Assembly: GCF_900110695.1 (NCBI RefSeq)
Contig: NZ_FOEH01000002.1
Location: forward strand, 124,001 to 188,000
DNA length: 64,000 bases
Source: Virgibacillus subterraneus
GTDB lineage: Bacteria > Bacillota > Bacilli > Bacillales > Amphibacillaceae
Direction: 5' to 3'
Under the pieces are notes generated by a model. That model searched no databases. It saw nothing but the letters and a program-made list of their open reading frames with translations, and was not told where the DNA came from. Shown here piece after piece: positions 18,002-26,238 of the stretch. The position numbers were made by a program, and so were the translations under genes. Each line of letters begins with the position of its first letter. Position 1 is the stretch's first letter.

Positions 18002-18320
18002 GTTTTCTAAAAGATTGCTGTTTTTTCCAAACAATGAATTTAAGACACAGTTGATAGAAACTGCGACACAGTGAAAATTTTCTTTTGCACCACTCCGGTA
18101 CCAATGCAACATCTGCTCAAGCGAGCACTTTCGCAGTCTTACTAGCCATGGGCTCACTCATCAGGATTATGGGAACCCGGACGCTATTCAAATAGCGTGA
18201 AACGTATCTTCATCGGGGTTATGAGAACCCGAGTTCTGTTTAAATAGTGAGAAACGGTCACTCATATCGAAGTTATGAGCCCCGGTTGAGTATTTTTCCA
18301 TGTTACTTCGCAGTTTATAG
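18002..18320 (+). repeat. family B element, copy 1 (with internal tandem units)
   Basis: About 320 bp of the etfA-trxA gap. It begins with TTTTCTAAAAGATT and the arm ..TTGATAGAAACTGCGACA, and ends with CTTCGCAGTTTATAGG, an imperfect inverted copy of that arm. The core holds a CACCACTCCGG segment and, at about 18153-18290, three degenerate copies of a roughly 51-bp unit with TTATGrGAACCCG and AAATAGyGwGAAACG cores. No ORF of interest. Confidence 0.65.
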
Positions 18321-18382
18321 GAAAAACGAAGGTTAATAATCAGCAAATTGTACAAAAGAATATAGCGTGTATAAGCAAACTA

Positions 18383-18412
18383 TTCGCAAGTAAATACTAA
18401 CGATGATATACT
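18383..18412 (+). promoter_or_regulatory. SigA promoter of trxA
   Basis: Extended -10 box TGATATACT (TATACT at 18407-18412), with a weak -35 (TTCGCA) 18 bp upstream. Confidence 0.5.
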
Positions 18413-18443
18413 TTATTTAAAGCTTGATTGAGGAGGAATGAAA

Positions 18444-18758
18444 ATGGCAATTGTTCATGTTACAGATCAGAATTTTACTAAAGAGACATCAGAAGGCCTA
18501 GTTTTAGCTGACTTTTGGGCTCCATGGTGTGGACCTTGTAAAATGATTGCACCAGTATTGGAAGAAATTGATGGTGAAATGGAAGATAAAGTATCAATTG
18601 TAAAACTAGATGTGGACGAAAATCAAGAAACAGCTGGTAAATACGGTGTTATGAGTATCCCAACATTATTACTATTTAAAGATGGCAATGTAGTTGACCA
18701 GGTTGTTGGTTTTCAACCTAAGGAAGCACTTGTAGAACTAGTTAACAAACATGCATAA
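18444..18758 (+). CDS. trxA: thioredoxin
   Basis: A 104-residue cytosolic disulfide reductase with the active site WCGPC at residues 28-32 and the conserved cis-proline region ([13 protein letters not shown]). It reduces ribonucleotide reductase, PAPS reductase and oxidised proteins. The ATG at 18444 is chosen over the ATG at 18438, because AGGAGG at 18431-18436 is only one base from the latter. It is monocistronic, with its own promoter and terminator, before uvrC as in B. subtilis. Confidence 0.97.
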   Translation: MAIVHVTDQNFTKETSEGLVLADFWAPWCGPCKMIAPVLEEIDGEMEDKVSIVKLDVDENQETAGKYGVMSIPTLLLFKDGNVVDQVVGFQPKEALVELVNKHA

Positions 18759-18792
18759 ATAAATGTTAAATAGTATAATAAACAGTACTGTG

Positions 18793-18830
18793 AATCCCTT
18801 GTTGCTTTTTTGTAACAGGGGGTTTCTTTA
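18793..18830 (+). terminator. terminator of trxA
   Basis: Stem AATCCCTTGTT with AACAGGGGGTTT (one bulge/G-U) around a T-rich loop, followed by CTTTATAG. Confidence 0.7.
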
Positions 18831-18927
18831 TAGTAAGAAATACATATATTTTAACTATCTAATTTTTAAATAAAAGCAGATGTTCAAAACGCCATTTGAA
18901 CACATTTTATAAGGGATGAATTTGATT

Positions 18928-20712
18928 ATGAATCAACAAATAAGCGAAAAGTTGGCTGTTCTTCCGTCGCAGCCTGGATGTTACTTAATGAAGGACAAGA
19001 ATGATACGATTATATATGTTGGAAAATCTAAATTATTACGTAATAGAGTTAGGTCTTATTTTACTGGAGCAAATGATAAGAAGACGCAACGTCTAGTTCT
19101 TGAAATAGTGGATTTTGAGTACATCGTTACTACTTCTGAAATTGAAGCATTAATTTTAGAAATGAATCTAATAAAAAAGTATGACCCAAAATATAACGTA
19201 TTATTGAAAGATGATAAATCTTATCCATACTTAAAGATTACCGCTGAAAGGCACCCAAGGCTGCTAATTGTACGTAAAGTTAAAAAAGATAAAGGTAAGT
19301 ATTTCGGGCCATATCCAAACGTACTTGCTGCCCGAGAAACCAAAAAACTTCTCGATCGATTATACCCATTGTGCAAATGTAATAATCCCCCGGGTCGTGT
19401 TTGCTTGTATTATCATATGGGGCAGTGCCTTGCATGTAGCGAAAGTCCAGCATCAGAGGATACTTATAAAGAAATAACTCAGAGTATAAGTACTTTTCTG
19501 CACGGGGGTCATAAAGAAATAAAAAGAGATTTGAAGACCAAAATGCACGAGGCAAGCGAAAAGCAAAACTTTGAAAGGGCTAAAGAGTTACGCGATCAGA
19601 TTCAGCATATTGAAGTTGTGATGGAACAGCAAAGAATGACATTAAATGATCAAGTTGATCGCGATATTTTCGGATATAGTTATGATAAAGGATGGATGTG
19701 TATCCAAGTGTTTTTTGTGAGACAGGGGAAATTAATTGAACGAGATGTTTCGATATTCCCGTTTTTTGATGATCCGTCTGATACTTTTATTAGCTTTATA
19801 GGTAGGTTTTATTTGCATCAGCAGCATCTGAAGCCAAAACAATTATTAGTGCCAATTGGAACGGATACTACATTATTAAGTGAACTATTAGACATTGATG
19901 TACACACACCGTTTCGAGGGAGAAAGAAAGAGCTTGTTGAATTAGCCATGAAAAACGCAACGATCGCGTTAGAGGAAAAATTCTCAATCATTGAACGGAA
20001 TGAAGAAAGAACCATATTAGCAGTAGAGAAATTAGGTGAAGCTCTTCAGATTGAGATGCCCCACCGTATTGAAGCATTTGATAACTCCAATATACAAGGG
20101 ACGGATCCTGTTTCGGCAATGGTTGTTTTTACTGATGGTCGTCCAAACAAAAAAGAGTATCGTAAATATAAGATTAAAGATGTAAAAGGACCTGATGACT
20201 ATGAAACGATGCGGGAAGTCGTTCGTCGTCGCTACAAAAGAGTCCTAAAAGAAAACCTTCCATTACCAGATTTAATTATTGTTGATGGTGGCAAAGGACA
20301 AATGAGTGCTGCACTTGATGTTTTGGAAAATGAACTCGGATTGGATATACCTTTATGTGGTTTGGCGAAAGATGACAAACATAAGACAAGTGAATTACTG
20401 TATGGTTTCCCACCGGCAGTAATACCATTGTCCAGACAGTCTCAAGAGTTTTACCTTGTACAGCGCATACAGGATGAAGTGCATCGATTTGCAATTTCTT
20501 TTCATAGACAGCTTCGTGGAAAGGGGTTATTTCAATCTGAACTTGATAAGATTCCAGGAGTGGGTGAAAAAAGAAGAAGGTTACTGTTAACGCATTTTAA
20601 ATCAGTAACTGAAATTAGAAATGCTTCATTACCGGACTTAACAAAATTAGGTATACCAGCAAATATTGCTGAAATCATATTACACCATCTAAAAACGGAA
20701 AGTGAAAACTAA
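18928..20712 (+). CDS. uvrC: UvrABC excinuclease subunit C
   Basis: The incision subunit of nucleotide excision repair (594 residues). The N-terminal GIY-YIG nuclease shows [20 protein letters not shown]; a UVR (UvrB-interacting) motif lies near 200-235 ([11 protein letters not shown]); the C-terminal RNase H-like nuclease contains [22 protein letters not shown] and [11 protein letters not shown]; a helix-hairpin-helix pair ends the protein ([16 protein letters not shown]). The ATG at 18928 is preferred over one at 18916, because the AAGGGATG ribosome-binding site is too close to the earlier codon and family members start with MN.Q. Confidence 0.95.
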   Translation: MNQQISEKLAVLPSQPGCYLMKDKNDTIIYVGKSKLLRNRVRSYFTGANDKKTQRLVLEIVDFEYIVTTSEIEALILEMNLIKKYDPKYNVLLKDDKSYPYLKITAERHPRLLIVRKVKKDKGKYFGPYPNVLAARETKKLLDRLYPLCKCNNPPGRVCLYYHMGQCLACSESPASEDTYKEITQSISTFLHGGHKEIKRDLKTKMHEASEKQNFERAKELRDQIQHIEVVMEQQRMTLNDQVDRDIFGYSYDKGWMCIQVFFVRQGKLIERDVSIFPFFDDPSDTFISFIGRFYLHQQHLKPKQLLVPIGTDTTLLSELLDIDVHTPFRGRKKELVELAMKNATIALEEKFSIIERNEERTILAVEKLGEALQIEMPHRIEAFDNSNIQGTDPVSAMVVFTDGRPNKKEYRKYKIKDVKGPDDYETMREVVRRRYKRVLKENLPLPDLIIVDGGKGQMSAALDVLENELGLDIPLCGLAKDDKHKTSELLYGFPPAVIPLSRQSQEFYLVQRIQDEVHRFAISFHRQLRGKGLFQSELDKIPGVGEKRRRLLLTHFKSVTEIRNASLPDLTKLGIPANIAEIILHHLKTESEN

Positions 20713-20750
20713 GAAGCGAAACAATCTATTATTGTTTCGCTTCAATTCTT
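20713..20750 (+). terminator. terminator of uvrC
   Basis: Perfect 13-bp stem (GAAGCGAAACAAT with ATTGTTTCGCTTC), 5-base loop, then AATTCTT. Confidence 0.8.
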
Positions 20751-20867
20751 GTTATAGAAATCTATTTAATTTATGTGATATGGTTACTGAACTGCCGAGT
20801 ACGTCATATCCAGATCCATCACCCAAGGTAGATTGCCTAAAACTGCCGGTTTATTGATCTTTTGTCA

Positions 20868-21308
20868 TTAAAAATCTGTATAAACGACTGAGAATTCCAC
20901 TTGGTGGATTTTTTTATGTACTTCTTCTGTACATTCACATGGTACCTGTTTGATAATTTGGATTGCTTCAGCTAAAAAACCAGCTTCCAAACGAAAATCT
21001 GTCTCGAATGGTGCATTTAATCGGTATACTACAGAGTCAGACATTAGGTGGAAAATAAGTTCTTTCTTTTTTTCCTTAACAAGTTCCAATTTTCCCCAAC
21101 CTAATTTATCAAACGCAAAAATGATATCAGTTATGGACTGTATTTCTAGTTTTCTAGCAATATTTTTACCCATGAAGTAGAGAAGTGTACCTGATTCAGT
21201 CCCTAATAACTCAGGTAAACCTATATACCTGAGTACGTCATACCCGGCACCAGATGTATGGAGTTCATCCAGAAGTGAAACAGACATGGCTTTGTGTTTT
21301 TTTGACAT
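20868..21308 (-). CDS. yslB: YslB-family protein (DUF2507)
   Basis: A 146-residue soluble protein of the YslB/DUF2507 family, related in fold to heme/NO- and 4-vinyl-reductase-type sensor domains. It has LLDELHTSGAGYDVLRYIGLPELLG near the start and a central GKNIARKLE segment. Function is unestablished. The ATG at 21308 is preferred because the next upstream ATG overlaps the AAAGGA ribosome-binding site. As in B. subtilis, it lies between uvrC and the sdh operon on the opposite strand; lysC, which in B. subtilis also lies there, is absent. Confidence 0.85.
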   Translation of the reverse strand: MSKKHKAMSVSLLDELHTSGAGYDVLRYIGLPELLGTESGTLLYFMGKNIARKLEIQSITDIIFAFDKLGWGKLELVKEKKKELIFHLMSDSVVYRLNAPFETDFRLEAGFLAEAIQIIKQVPCECTEEVHKKIHQVEFSVVYTDF

Positions 21309-21317
21309 TGATGTCAT

Positions 21318-21720
21318 CCTTTCCTATCAGTAACCAACTCACAAATACTCTGGTCACGATGTTCGAGATTATCTTGTAGTTTACTAGTTTTATTATCTAT
21401 ATAAATTGGTTATAGTGCAAGCATCCCAATAAAAATTCAAGGATGTTTTATAAAAGTTTATTGCTATTAAAATAAACTGCGTTATATTGCTGAAAAATAA
21501 TTTGTAACACCGTTCTGGATCTAATCTAAGCACTCAACCATCATTAGAACAAGAGAAGGTATCACAAAAGAAAGTTTTGATTGTGTCGCAGTTTATATCA
21601 ACTACTTGTTAAGTCATTGCTCGGAAGAAATAATAATCTTTAAAAAAACTGCTAAATCTAATGTATTAATACTCAAAAAAATGAGATATATCACATATTA
21701 AAATAAAGTGCCTCCTTTTC
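21318..21720. other. gene-free stretch upstream of sdhC
   Basis: Mostly AT-rich. It contains a reversed family B element (about 21466-21645); I see no gene. Confidence 0.6.
21466..21645 (-). repeat. family B element, copy 2 (reversed, short)
   Basis: Runs from AAATAAACTGCGTTA to TGTCGCAGTTTATATCAACTA, an inverted pair, followed by TTGCTCGGAAG..AATAATCTTT, which matches the reverse complement of the hairpin end of the copies at 18002 and 61260. Confidence 0.6.
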
Positions 21721-21749
21721 TTGACGCTTTATATAGTTAGAAGTACAAT
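21721..21749 (+). promoter_or_regulatory. SigA promoter of sdhCAB
   Basis: TTGACG and TACAAT with a 17-bp spacer, leaving an AU-rich leader of about 95 nt before sdhC. Confidence 0.75.
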
Positions 21750-21850
21750 AAATATGTCATAAATTGTACATTTTTGGACAATAAAAAAATATTGTCATAA
21801 AATCTTGTGCATTACTAAGAATATAACATAATAACTGAGGGGGGTAACAC

Positions 21851-22471
21851 ATGGCAGAACATCGTGAGTTTTTTTATCGTAGACTCCATTCCCTGTTAGG
21901 GGTAATACCAATTGGAATTTTCTTGGTTCAACACTTGGTTGTAAACCATTTTGCTGTATATGGTGAAGAAAGTTTTAATAAGGCAGCAGGATTTATGCAT
22001 GACCTACCATTTAGGTTAGTATTGGAAACTTTTATTATATTCCTTCCAATTTTGTTCCATGCAATCTTAGGGGTTTATATTGTTTTTGTTACGAAAAGTA
22101 ATACAAAACGATATGGTTTTTTCCGTAACTGGATGTTTTACCTGCAACGTGTAACAGGCGTAATTACATTCGTTTTTATCGCATGGCATGTGTGGGAAAC
22201 ACGCGTACAAATTGGTATGGGCAATGAAGAATTGAACTACAGTCTAATGGAAAATATTCTATCTAATCCTGTAATGTTTTGGTTTTACATTTTAGGAGTA
22301 ATCTCTACTACATTCCATTTTGCTAATGGACTATGGAGCTTTATGGTATCATGGGGCATCGCACAGTCACCGAGGTCACAAAAGATTGTTACATATGCAA
22401 CACTACTTATCTTTTTAGCTGTCAGCTACATCGGTGTCAGAGCGTTAATTCAATTTGCTTATGGAGCTTAA
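21851..22471 (+). CDS. sdhC: succinate dehydrogenase cytochrome b558 subunit
   Basis: A 206-residue membrane anchor of succinate:menaquinone oxidoreductase (complex II) that binds two haems b. Five transmembrane helices are visible (about 13-32, 55-80, 93-115, 137-160, 176-200). Histidines suited to haem ligation occur in VQHLVVNHF, PILFHAILG, IAWHVWE and TTFHFANG. The start follows GAGGGGGGT. First gene of the sdhCAB operon, with 25 bases to sdhA. Confidence 0.95.
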   Translation: MAEHREFFYRRLHSLLGVIPIGIFLVQHLVVNHFAVYGEESFNKAAGFMHDLPFRLVLETFIIFLPILFHAILGVYIVFVTKSNTKRYGFFRNWMFYLQRVTGVITFVFIAWHVWETRVQIGMGNEELNYSLMENILSNPVMFWFYILGVISTTFHFANGLWSFMVSWGIAQSPRSQKIVTYATLLIFLAVSYIGVRALIQFAYGA

Positions 22472-22496
22472 TATAAAAGAGGAGTGAGTAATTATT

Positions 22497-24248
22497 ATGA
22501 GTAATCGTAAAGTTGTTGTTGTAGGCGGCGGTTTGGCTGGTCTTATGGCAACTATTAAAGCAGCTGAAGCAGGTGCCAGTGTAGACCTGTTTTCTATTGT
22601 GCCTGTTAAACGTTCTCACTCAGTATGTGCCCAAGGCGGTATAAACGGTGCAGTAAATACTAAAGGTGAGGGAGACTCTCCTTGGAAACACCTTGATGAT
22701 ACAGTATATGGTGGAGACTTTCTTGCAAATCAGCCACCTGTAAAAGCAATGTGTGATGCAGCACCGGGTATAATAAATTTACTAGATCGTATGGGGGTAA
22801 TGTTCAATCGGACTCCTGAAGGTCTTCTTGATTTCCGACGTTTTGGTGGTACAAGTGTTCACCGTACAGCATATGCTGGTGCGACAACAGGCCAACAATT
22901 ATTATACGCACTGGACGAGCAGGTTCGTCGATATGAGGTTGAGGGATTAGTAAATAAATATGAAAATTGGGAGTTCCTTGGAGCTATTCTGGATGAAGAT
23001 GGAGTAGGAAAAGGGATTGTCGGACAAGACATTAAGACACATGAAATAAAATCCTTCCCGTCGGATGCAACTATAATGGCTACTGGTGGTCCTGGAATAA
23101 TCTTTGGTAAATCAACAAATTCAATGATAAATACAGGTTCTGCAGCGAGTACTTTGTACCAGCAGGGTGCAAAGTATGCTAATGGGGAATTTATTCAAAT
23201 TCATCCCACTGCGATTCCAGGAGATGATAAATTACGTTTAATGAGTGAGTCAGCACGTGGTGAAGGTGGCCGTATTTGGACATATAAAGACGGTGAACCA
23301 TGGTACTTCCTGGAGGAAAAATATCCTGCCTATGGAAATCTTGTTACTCGTGACATCGCAACACGTGAGATATTTGATGTTTGTGTTAATCAAAAGCTAG
23401 GAATTAACGGAGAAAATATGGTGTACCTTGACTTATCACATAAAGATCCGAAAGAGTTGGATGTCAAACTCGGAGGAATCATTGAAATTTATGAGAAATT
23501 TGTCGGCGAGGATCCTCGAAAAGTTCCAATGAAGATATTCCCAGCAGTACATTACTCAATGGGAGGACTTTGGGTAGATTATGATCAAATGACGAGCATC
23601 CCTGGTATTTTTGCTGCCGGAGAATGTGATTATTCACAGCATGGCGGGAACCGTTTGGGCGCTAACTCATTACTATCAGCAATTTATGGTGGCTCTGTAG
23701 CTGGACCGAATGCAATCAAGTATACTGAGGAACTTGAAACACATGTTGAAGATATGTCACCTGAGTTATTTGAGAATAAAGAAAAAGAAGAACAAGAAAA
23801 GTTTGAAAAGCTTATGAAAATGGAAGGCGAAGAAAATGCTTATCAGCTTCATAAAGAGCTTGGAGAACTAATGACAGATAACGTTACAGTTGTCCGTCAT
23901 AATGAAAAGTTAAAGAATACGATTGAAAAAATCAAAGATCTCCAGAAACGATGGGAAAACATTAACATGGATGATACATCTCGTTGGAGTAACCAAGGTG
24001 TCATGTTTACTCGACAATTAAAAAATATGCTCCATTTAGCATATGTAATTGCGCTTGGTGCCTATAATCGTAATGAAAGCCGCGGAGCACATTATAAACC
24101 GGAATTCCCTGAAAGAAACGATGAAGAGTGGTTGAAAACGACGATCGCAACATTTGATGAAGCAGAAAATGCTCCGGTTATAACATATGAAGAAGTGGAT
24201 ACTTCTCTAATAGAACCGAGATTAAGGGACTATTCGAAAAAAAATTGA
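22497..24248 (+). CDS. sdhA: succinate dehydrogenase flavoprotein subunit
   Basis: The 583-residue catalytic subunit, oxidising succinate to fumarate in the TCA cycle. The N-terminal dinucleotide-binding motif is GGGLAGLMA; the FAD-linking histidine lies in the KRSHSVCAQGGINGA stretch (S-H-S near residue 40); substrate-site segments HPTAIPG, ARGEGGRI and HYSMGGLWVD are intact. The C-terminal part has the helical domain and RGAHYKPEFPERND. Of normal length; followed by sdhB after 16 bases. Confidence 0.96.
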   Translation: MSNRKVVVVGGGLAGLMATIKAAEAGASVDLFSIVPVKRSHSVCAQGGINGAVNTKGEGDSPWKHLDDTVYGGDFLANQPPVKAMCDAAPGIINLLDRMGVMFNRTPEGLLDFRRFGGTSVHRTAYAGATTGQQLLYALDEQVRRYEVEGLVNKYENWEFLGAILDEDGVGKGIVGQDIKTHEIKSFPSDATIMATGGPGIIFGKSTNSMINTGSAASTLYQQGAKYANGEFIQIHPTAIPGDDKLRLMSESARGEGGRIWTYKDGEPWYFLEEKYPAYGNLVTRDIATREIFDVCVNQKLGINGENMVYLDLSHKDPKELDVKLGGIIEIYEKFVGEDPRKVPMKIFPAVHYSMGGLWVDYDQMTSIPGIFAAGECDYSQHGGNRLGANSLLSAIYGGSVAGPNAIKYTEELETHVEDMSPELFENKEKEEQEKFEKLMKMEGEENAYQLHKELGELMTDNVTVVRHNEKLKNTIEKIKDLQKRWENINMDDTSRWSNQGVMFTRQLKNMLHLAYVIALGAYNRNESRGAHYKPEFPERNDEEWLKTTIATFDEAENAPVITYEEVDTSLIEPRLRDYSKKN

Positions 24249-24264
24249 GGGGAGAAAGATACGC

Positions 24265-25029
24265 ATGGCTGAACAAAGTACAGTTACTTTTATCATAACT
24301 CGGCAAGACAGCCCGGATTCACCTTCATATCAAGAGACATTCAATGTTCCATATAAAAAAAACATGAATGTCATTTCGGGATTAATGGAGATTCGCCAAA
24401 ATCCCGTTAATGCAAATGGAGAAAAAACAGCACCAGTTTACTGGGATATGAATTGTCTTGAAGAGGTTTGTGGAGCCTGTTCTATGGTGATAAACGGGAC
24501 AGCACGTCAATCATGTGCTGCATTGGTAGACAAATTGGAGCAGCCAATTCGCCTGGAGCCAATGAGCACGTTTCCAATTGTTCGGGATCTAATTGTAGAT
24601 CGTGAGCAAATGTTTGATGCATTGAAACAGGTTAAGGCATGGGTTCCTATTGACGGAACCTATGATCTTGGTCCTGGACCTCGTATGCCCGAGAAGAAAC
24701 GTCAGTGGGCATATGAACTTTCAAAATGTATGACTTGTGGTGTTTGCTTGGAGGCATGTCCCAATGTTAACGACAAATCCGATTTCATTGGACCGGCAGC
24801 ACTTTCACAAGCAAGATTGTTTAATGCTCATCCAACGGGTGAAATGAATTCTAGTGAACGTTTAGAAGGATTAATGGAAGATGGGGGCGTATCGGGATGT
24901 GGAAACGCACAAAACTGTGTGCAGGTTTGTCCTAAGGGTATTCCGTTGACTACATCAATTGCTGCAATGAATCGCGAAACAAACATTCAATCTTTCAAAA
25001 ATTTCTTTGGTAGTGACAACGCCCATTAA
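24265..25029 (+). CDS. sdhB: succinate dehydrogenase iron-sulfur subunit
   Basis: A 254-residue electron-transfer subunit of complex II. The N-terminal [2Fe-2S] ferredoxin domain has the CLEEVCGACSMVING...SC cysteines, and the C-terminal domain binds [4Fe-4S] and [3Fe-4S] clusters through CMTCGVCLEACP and CGNAQNCVQVCPKG. All expected cysteine clusters are present. The ribosome-binding site is GAGGGGAG. Last gene of the operon, closed by a strong terminator. Confidence 0.96.
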   Translation: MAEQSTVTFIITRQDSPDSPSYQETFNVPYKKNMNVISGLMEIRQNPVNANGEKTAPVYWDMNCLEEVCGACSMVINGTARQSCAALVDKLEQPIRLEPMSTFPIVRDLIVDREQMFDALKQVKAWVPIDGTYDLGPGPRMPEKKRQWAYELSKCMTCGVCLEACPNVNDKSDFIGPAALSQARLFNAHPTGEMNSSERLEGLMEDGGVSGCGNAQNCVQVCPKGIPLTTSIAAMNRETNIQSFKNFFGSDNAH

Positions 25030-25055
25030 AATTCTATTAATCTATGAAAATACCT

Positions 25056-25089
25056 TGACCCTTACCTATCAATGGTAAGGGTCATTTTT
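25056..25089 (+). terminator. terminator of sdhCAB
   Basis: Perfect 11-bp stem (TGACCCTTACC with GGTAAGGGTCA), 7-base loop, then TTTTT. A family A repeat begins just after the T-run. Confidence 0.9.
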
Positions 25090-25091
25090 CA

Positions 25092-25179
25092 GCAGTTTAG
25101 AAAGTATAAAAACTTTCTTACTACACAAGTGCAACAAGACTTTTGCCATTAAGGCCTGGTAATAAGTCAAGCTTTCTAA
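25092..25179 (+). repeat. family A interspersed repeat, copy 2
   Basis: 88 bp starting GCAGTTTAGAAAG directly after TTTTTCA and ending GCTTTCTAA. In this copy the ends show an 8-bp inverted match (TTAGAAAG / CTTTCTAA). It ends 6 bases before the ribosome-binding site of the next gene. Confidence 0.8.
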
Positions 25180-25199
25180 GCAGGAAGGAGAAGTTTTAT

Positions 25200-25658
25200 T
25201 TGAAAACTGTTTCATATATAGACGATTTAACAAGATGGCAATCTGAGTTTTCATTTTACATCCCAATTAAAATCCGATTCTCGGAAACTGACATGTTTGG
25301 TCATGTCAACAACGTATCAGCATTTATATACTTTGAAGAGGCGCGTATTGAATTTTTAAAGTCAGTTGGCTTATTTCAAAATGAAGGAAGCGATGATGAA
25401 GGGGTACCTATTGTTGCCGATTTACAATGCGATTATCATACACAAATGTATTTTAACGAGAAATTGTGGCAGTATGTAAAAGTGAATCATATCGGAAACA
25501 CATCCCTTGATATTCATTACATGGCTTTAAATGATAAAGGCGAGATGTGTTTGACGGGCAGGGGAAGATTAGTGTACATAAATCCTGAATCGGGCAAACC
25601 AATTTCGATTGCGAATTCCATGAAAGAAAAATTATTAACAAAAACCGACTTCCAATAA
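25200..25658 (+). CDS. acyl-CoA thioesterase (hotdog fold), YsmA-like
   Basis: A 152-residue 4-hydroxybenzoyl-CoA-thioesterase-type protein. The diagnostic segment IRFSETDMFGHVNNVSAFIYFEEARIEF contains the catalytic-type aspartate and the start of the long hotdog helix. The substrate is unknown, but the family hydrolyses acyl-CoAs. The TTG start at 25200 is chosen because AAGGAG lies 9 bases upstream; a longer frame from 25143 would translate part of the family A repeat. It matches B. subtilis ysmA next to gerE. Confidence 0.86.
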   Translation: MKTVSYIDDLTRWQSEFSFYIPIKIRFSETDMFGHVNNVSAFIYFEEARIEFLKSVGLFQNEGSDDEGVPIVADLQCDYHTQMYFNEKLWQYVKVNHIGNTSLDIHYMALNDKGEMCLTGRGRLVYINPESGKPISIANSMKEKLLTKTDFQ

Positions 25659-25676
25659 AGAAAGTCGGTTTTTTTT
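25641..25676. terminator. bidirectional terminator between the thioesterase gene and gerE
   Basis: 11-bp stem (AAAACCGACTT with AAGTCGGTTTT) with T-runs in both directions. It overlaps the 3' end of the thioesterase gene. Confidence 0.85.
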
Positions 25677-25899
25677 AGAGCTTTAATTCCCCCATACGAA
25701 GGAGCTCTACTACAGCCTGTGATCGCCCCTTGACTCCTAGCTTTTGCATAGCATTTGAAATGTGGTTTCGGACAGTTTTTTCTGATATAAACAATTCCTG
25801 GGCAATTTCCTTTGTTGTTTTGTCTTGTACTAAGTGTTCGAATACCTCTTTTTCGCGTTTGGTTAATAATTGCTTCGGTTTGTACTCGTTGTCCTTCAA
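25675..25899 (-). CDS. gerE: late mother-cell transcription regulator GerE
   Basis: A 74-residue LuxR/FixJ-type DNA-binding protein consisting only of the helix-turn-helix domain: LTKREKEVFEHLVQDKTTKEIAQELFISEKTVRNHISNAM and a final dimer helix. It regulates SigK-dependent spore coat genes late in sporulation. The start is TTG with AAGGAGGGG upstream. A SigK-type promoter precedes it. It is convergent with the thioesterase gene. Confidence 0.95.
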   Translation of the reverse strand: MKDNEYKPKQLLTKREKEVFEHLVQDKTTKEIAQELFISEKTVRNHISNAMQKLGVKGRSQAVVELLRMGELKL

Positions 25900-25959
25900 A
25901 TGTTAACCCCTCCTTGCTGTCATAGAGCTGCAGGTTGAGAGGAAATTATTTAGTCACTA

Positions 25960-25987
25960 TAGCTTATGAAACTAAGTGTAAACGGTG
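25960..25987 (-). promoter_or_regulatory. SigK-type promoter of gerE
   Basis: On the minus strand, CACC (-35) and CATAAGCTA (-10, matching CATAnnnTA) are separated by 15 bp, about 60 bases upstream of the gerE start. SigK control of gerE is known in B. subtilis. Confidence 0.7.
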
Positions 25988-26155
25988 AGTACAATTATTT
26001 AGAATTTTATCTTAATACAATCGTCTCCCTTAGGATACTTATTCGTGGTAAGCATAGTATATATCCAAAACTGATAATATGTCGCAGTCATATCAACTAA
26101 GAGGGTTAAAGATCAACAAAGTTTACTAAAAAATCCATATATAACCCATCATTTT

Positions 26156-26163
26156 GTTATAAT
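26156..26163 (+). promoter_or_regulatory. extended -10 promoter of the antiporter gene
   Basis: TG-T-TATAAT at 26155-26163 with no good -35 box, leaving a leader of about 70 nt. The remaining 25990-26150 region holds only a short family B end remnant (GTCGCAGTCATATCAACTA near 26080-26100). Confidence 0.45.
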
Positions 26164-26238
26164 ATAAATTGACGTACGATACCCCCATAACTTTTCCTCA
26201 TCAACTTTCATTCTTTTATAATTACACGGAGGCTTTCC

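Noticed and set aside
17963-18157. 64-codon reverse ORF after etfA
   Set aside because: It lies inside a family B repeat and has no homologue-like pattern.
20770-20860. Possible yslB duplicate fragment (minus strand GGATATGACGTACTC resembles yslB)
   Set aside because: Only about 15 bases match and there is no open frame of useful length; likely chance or an unreadable remnant.
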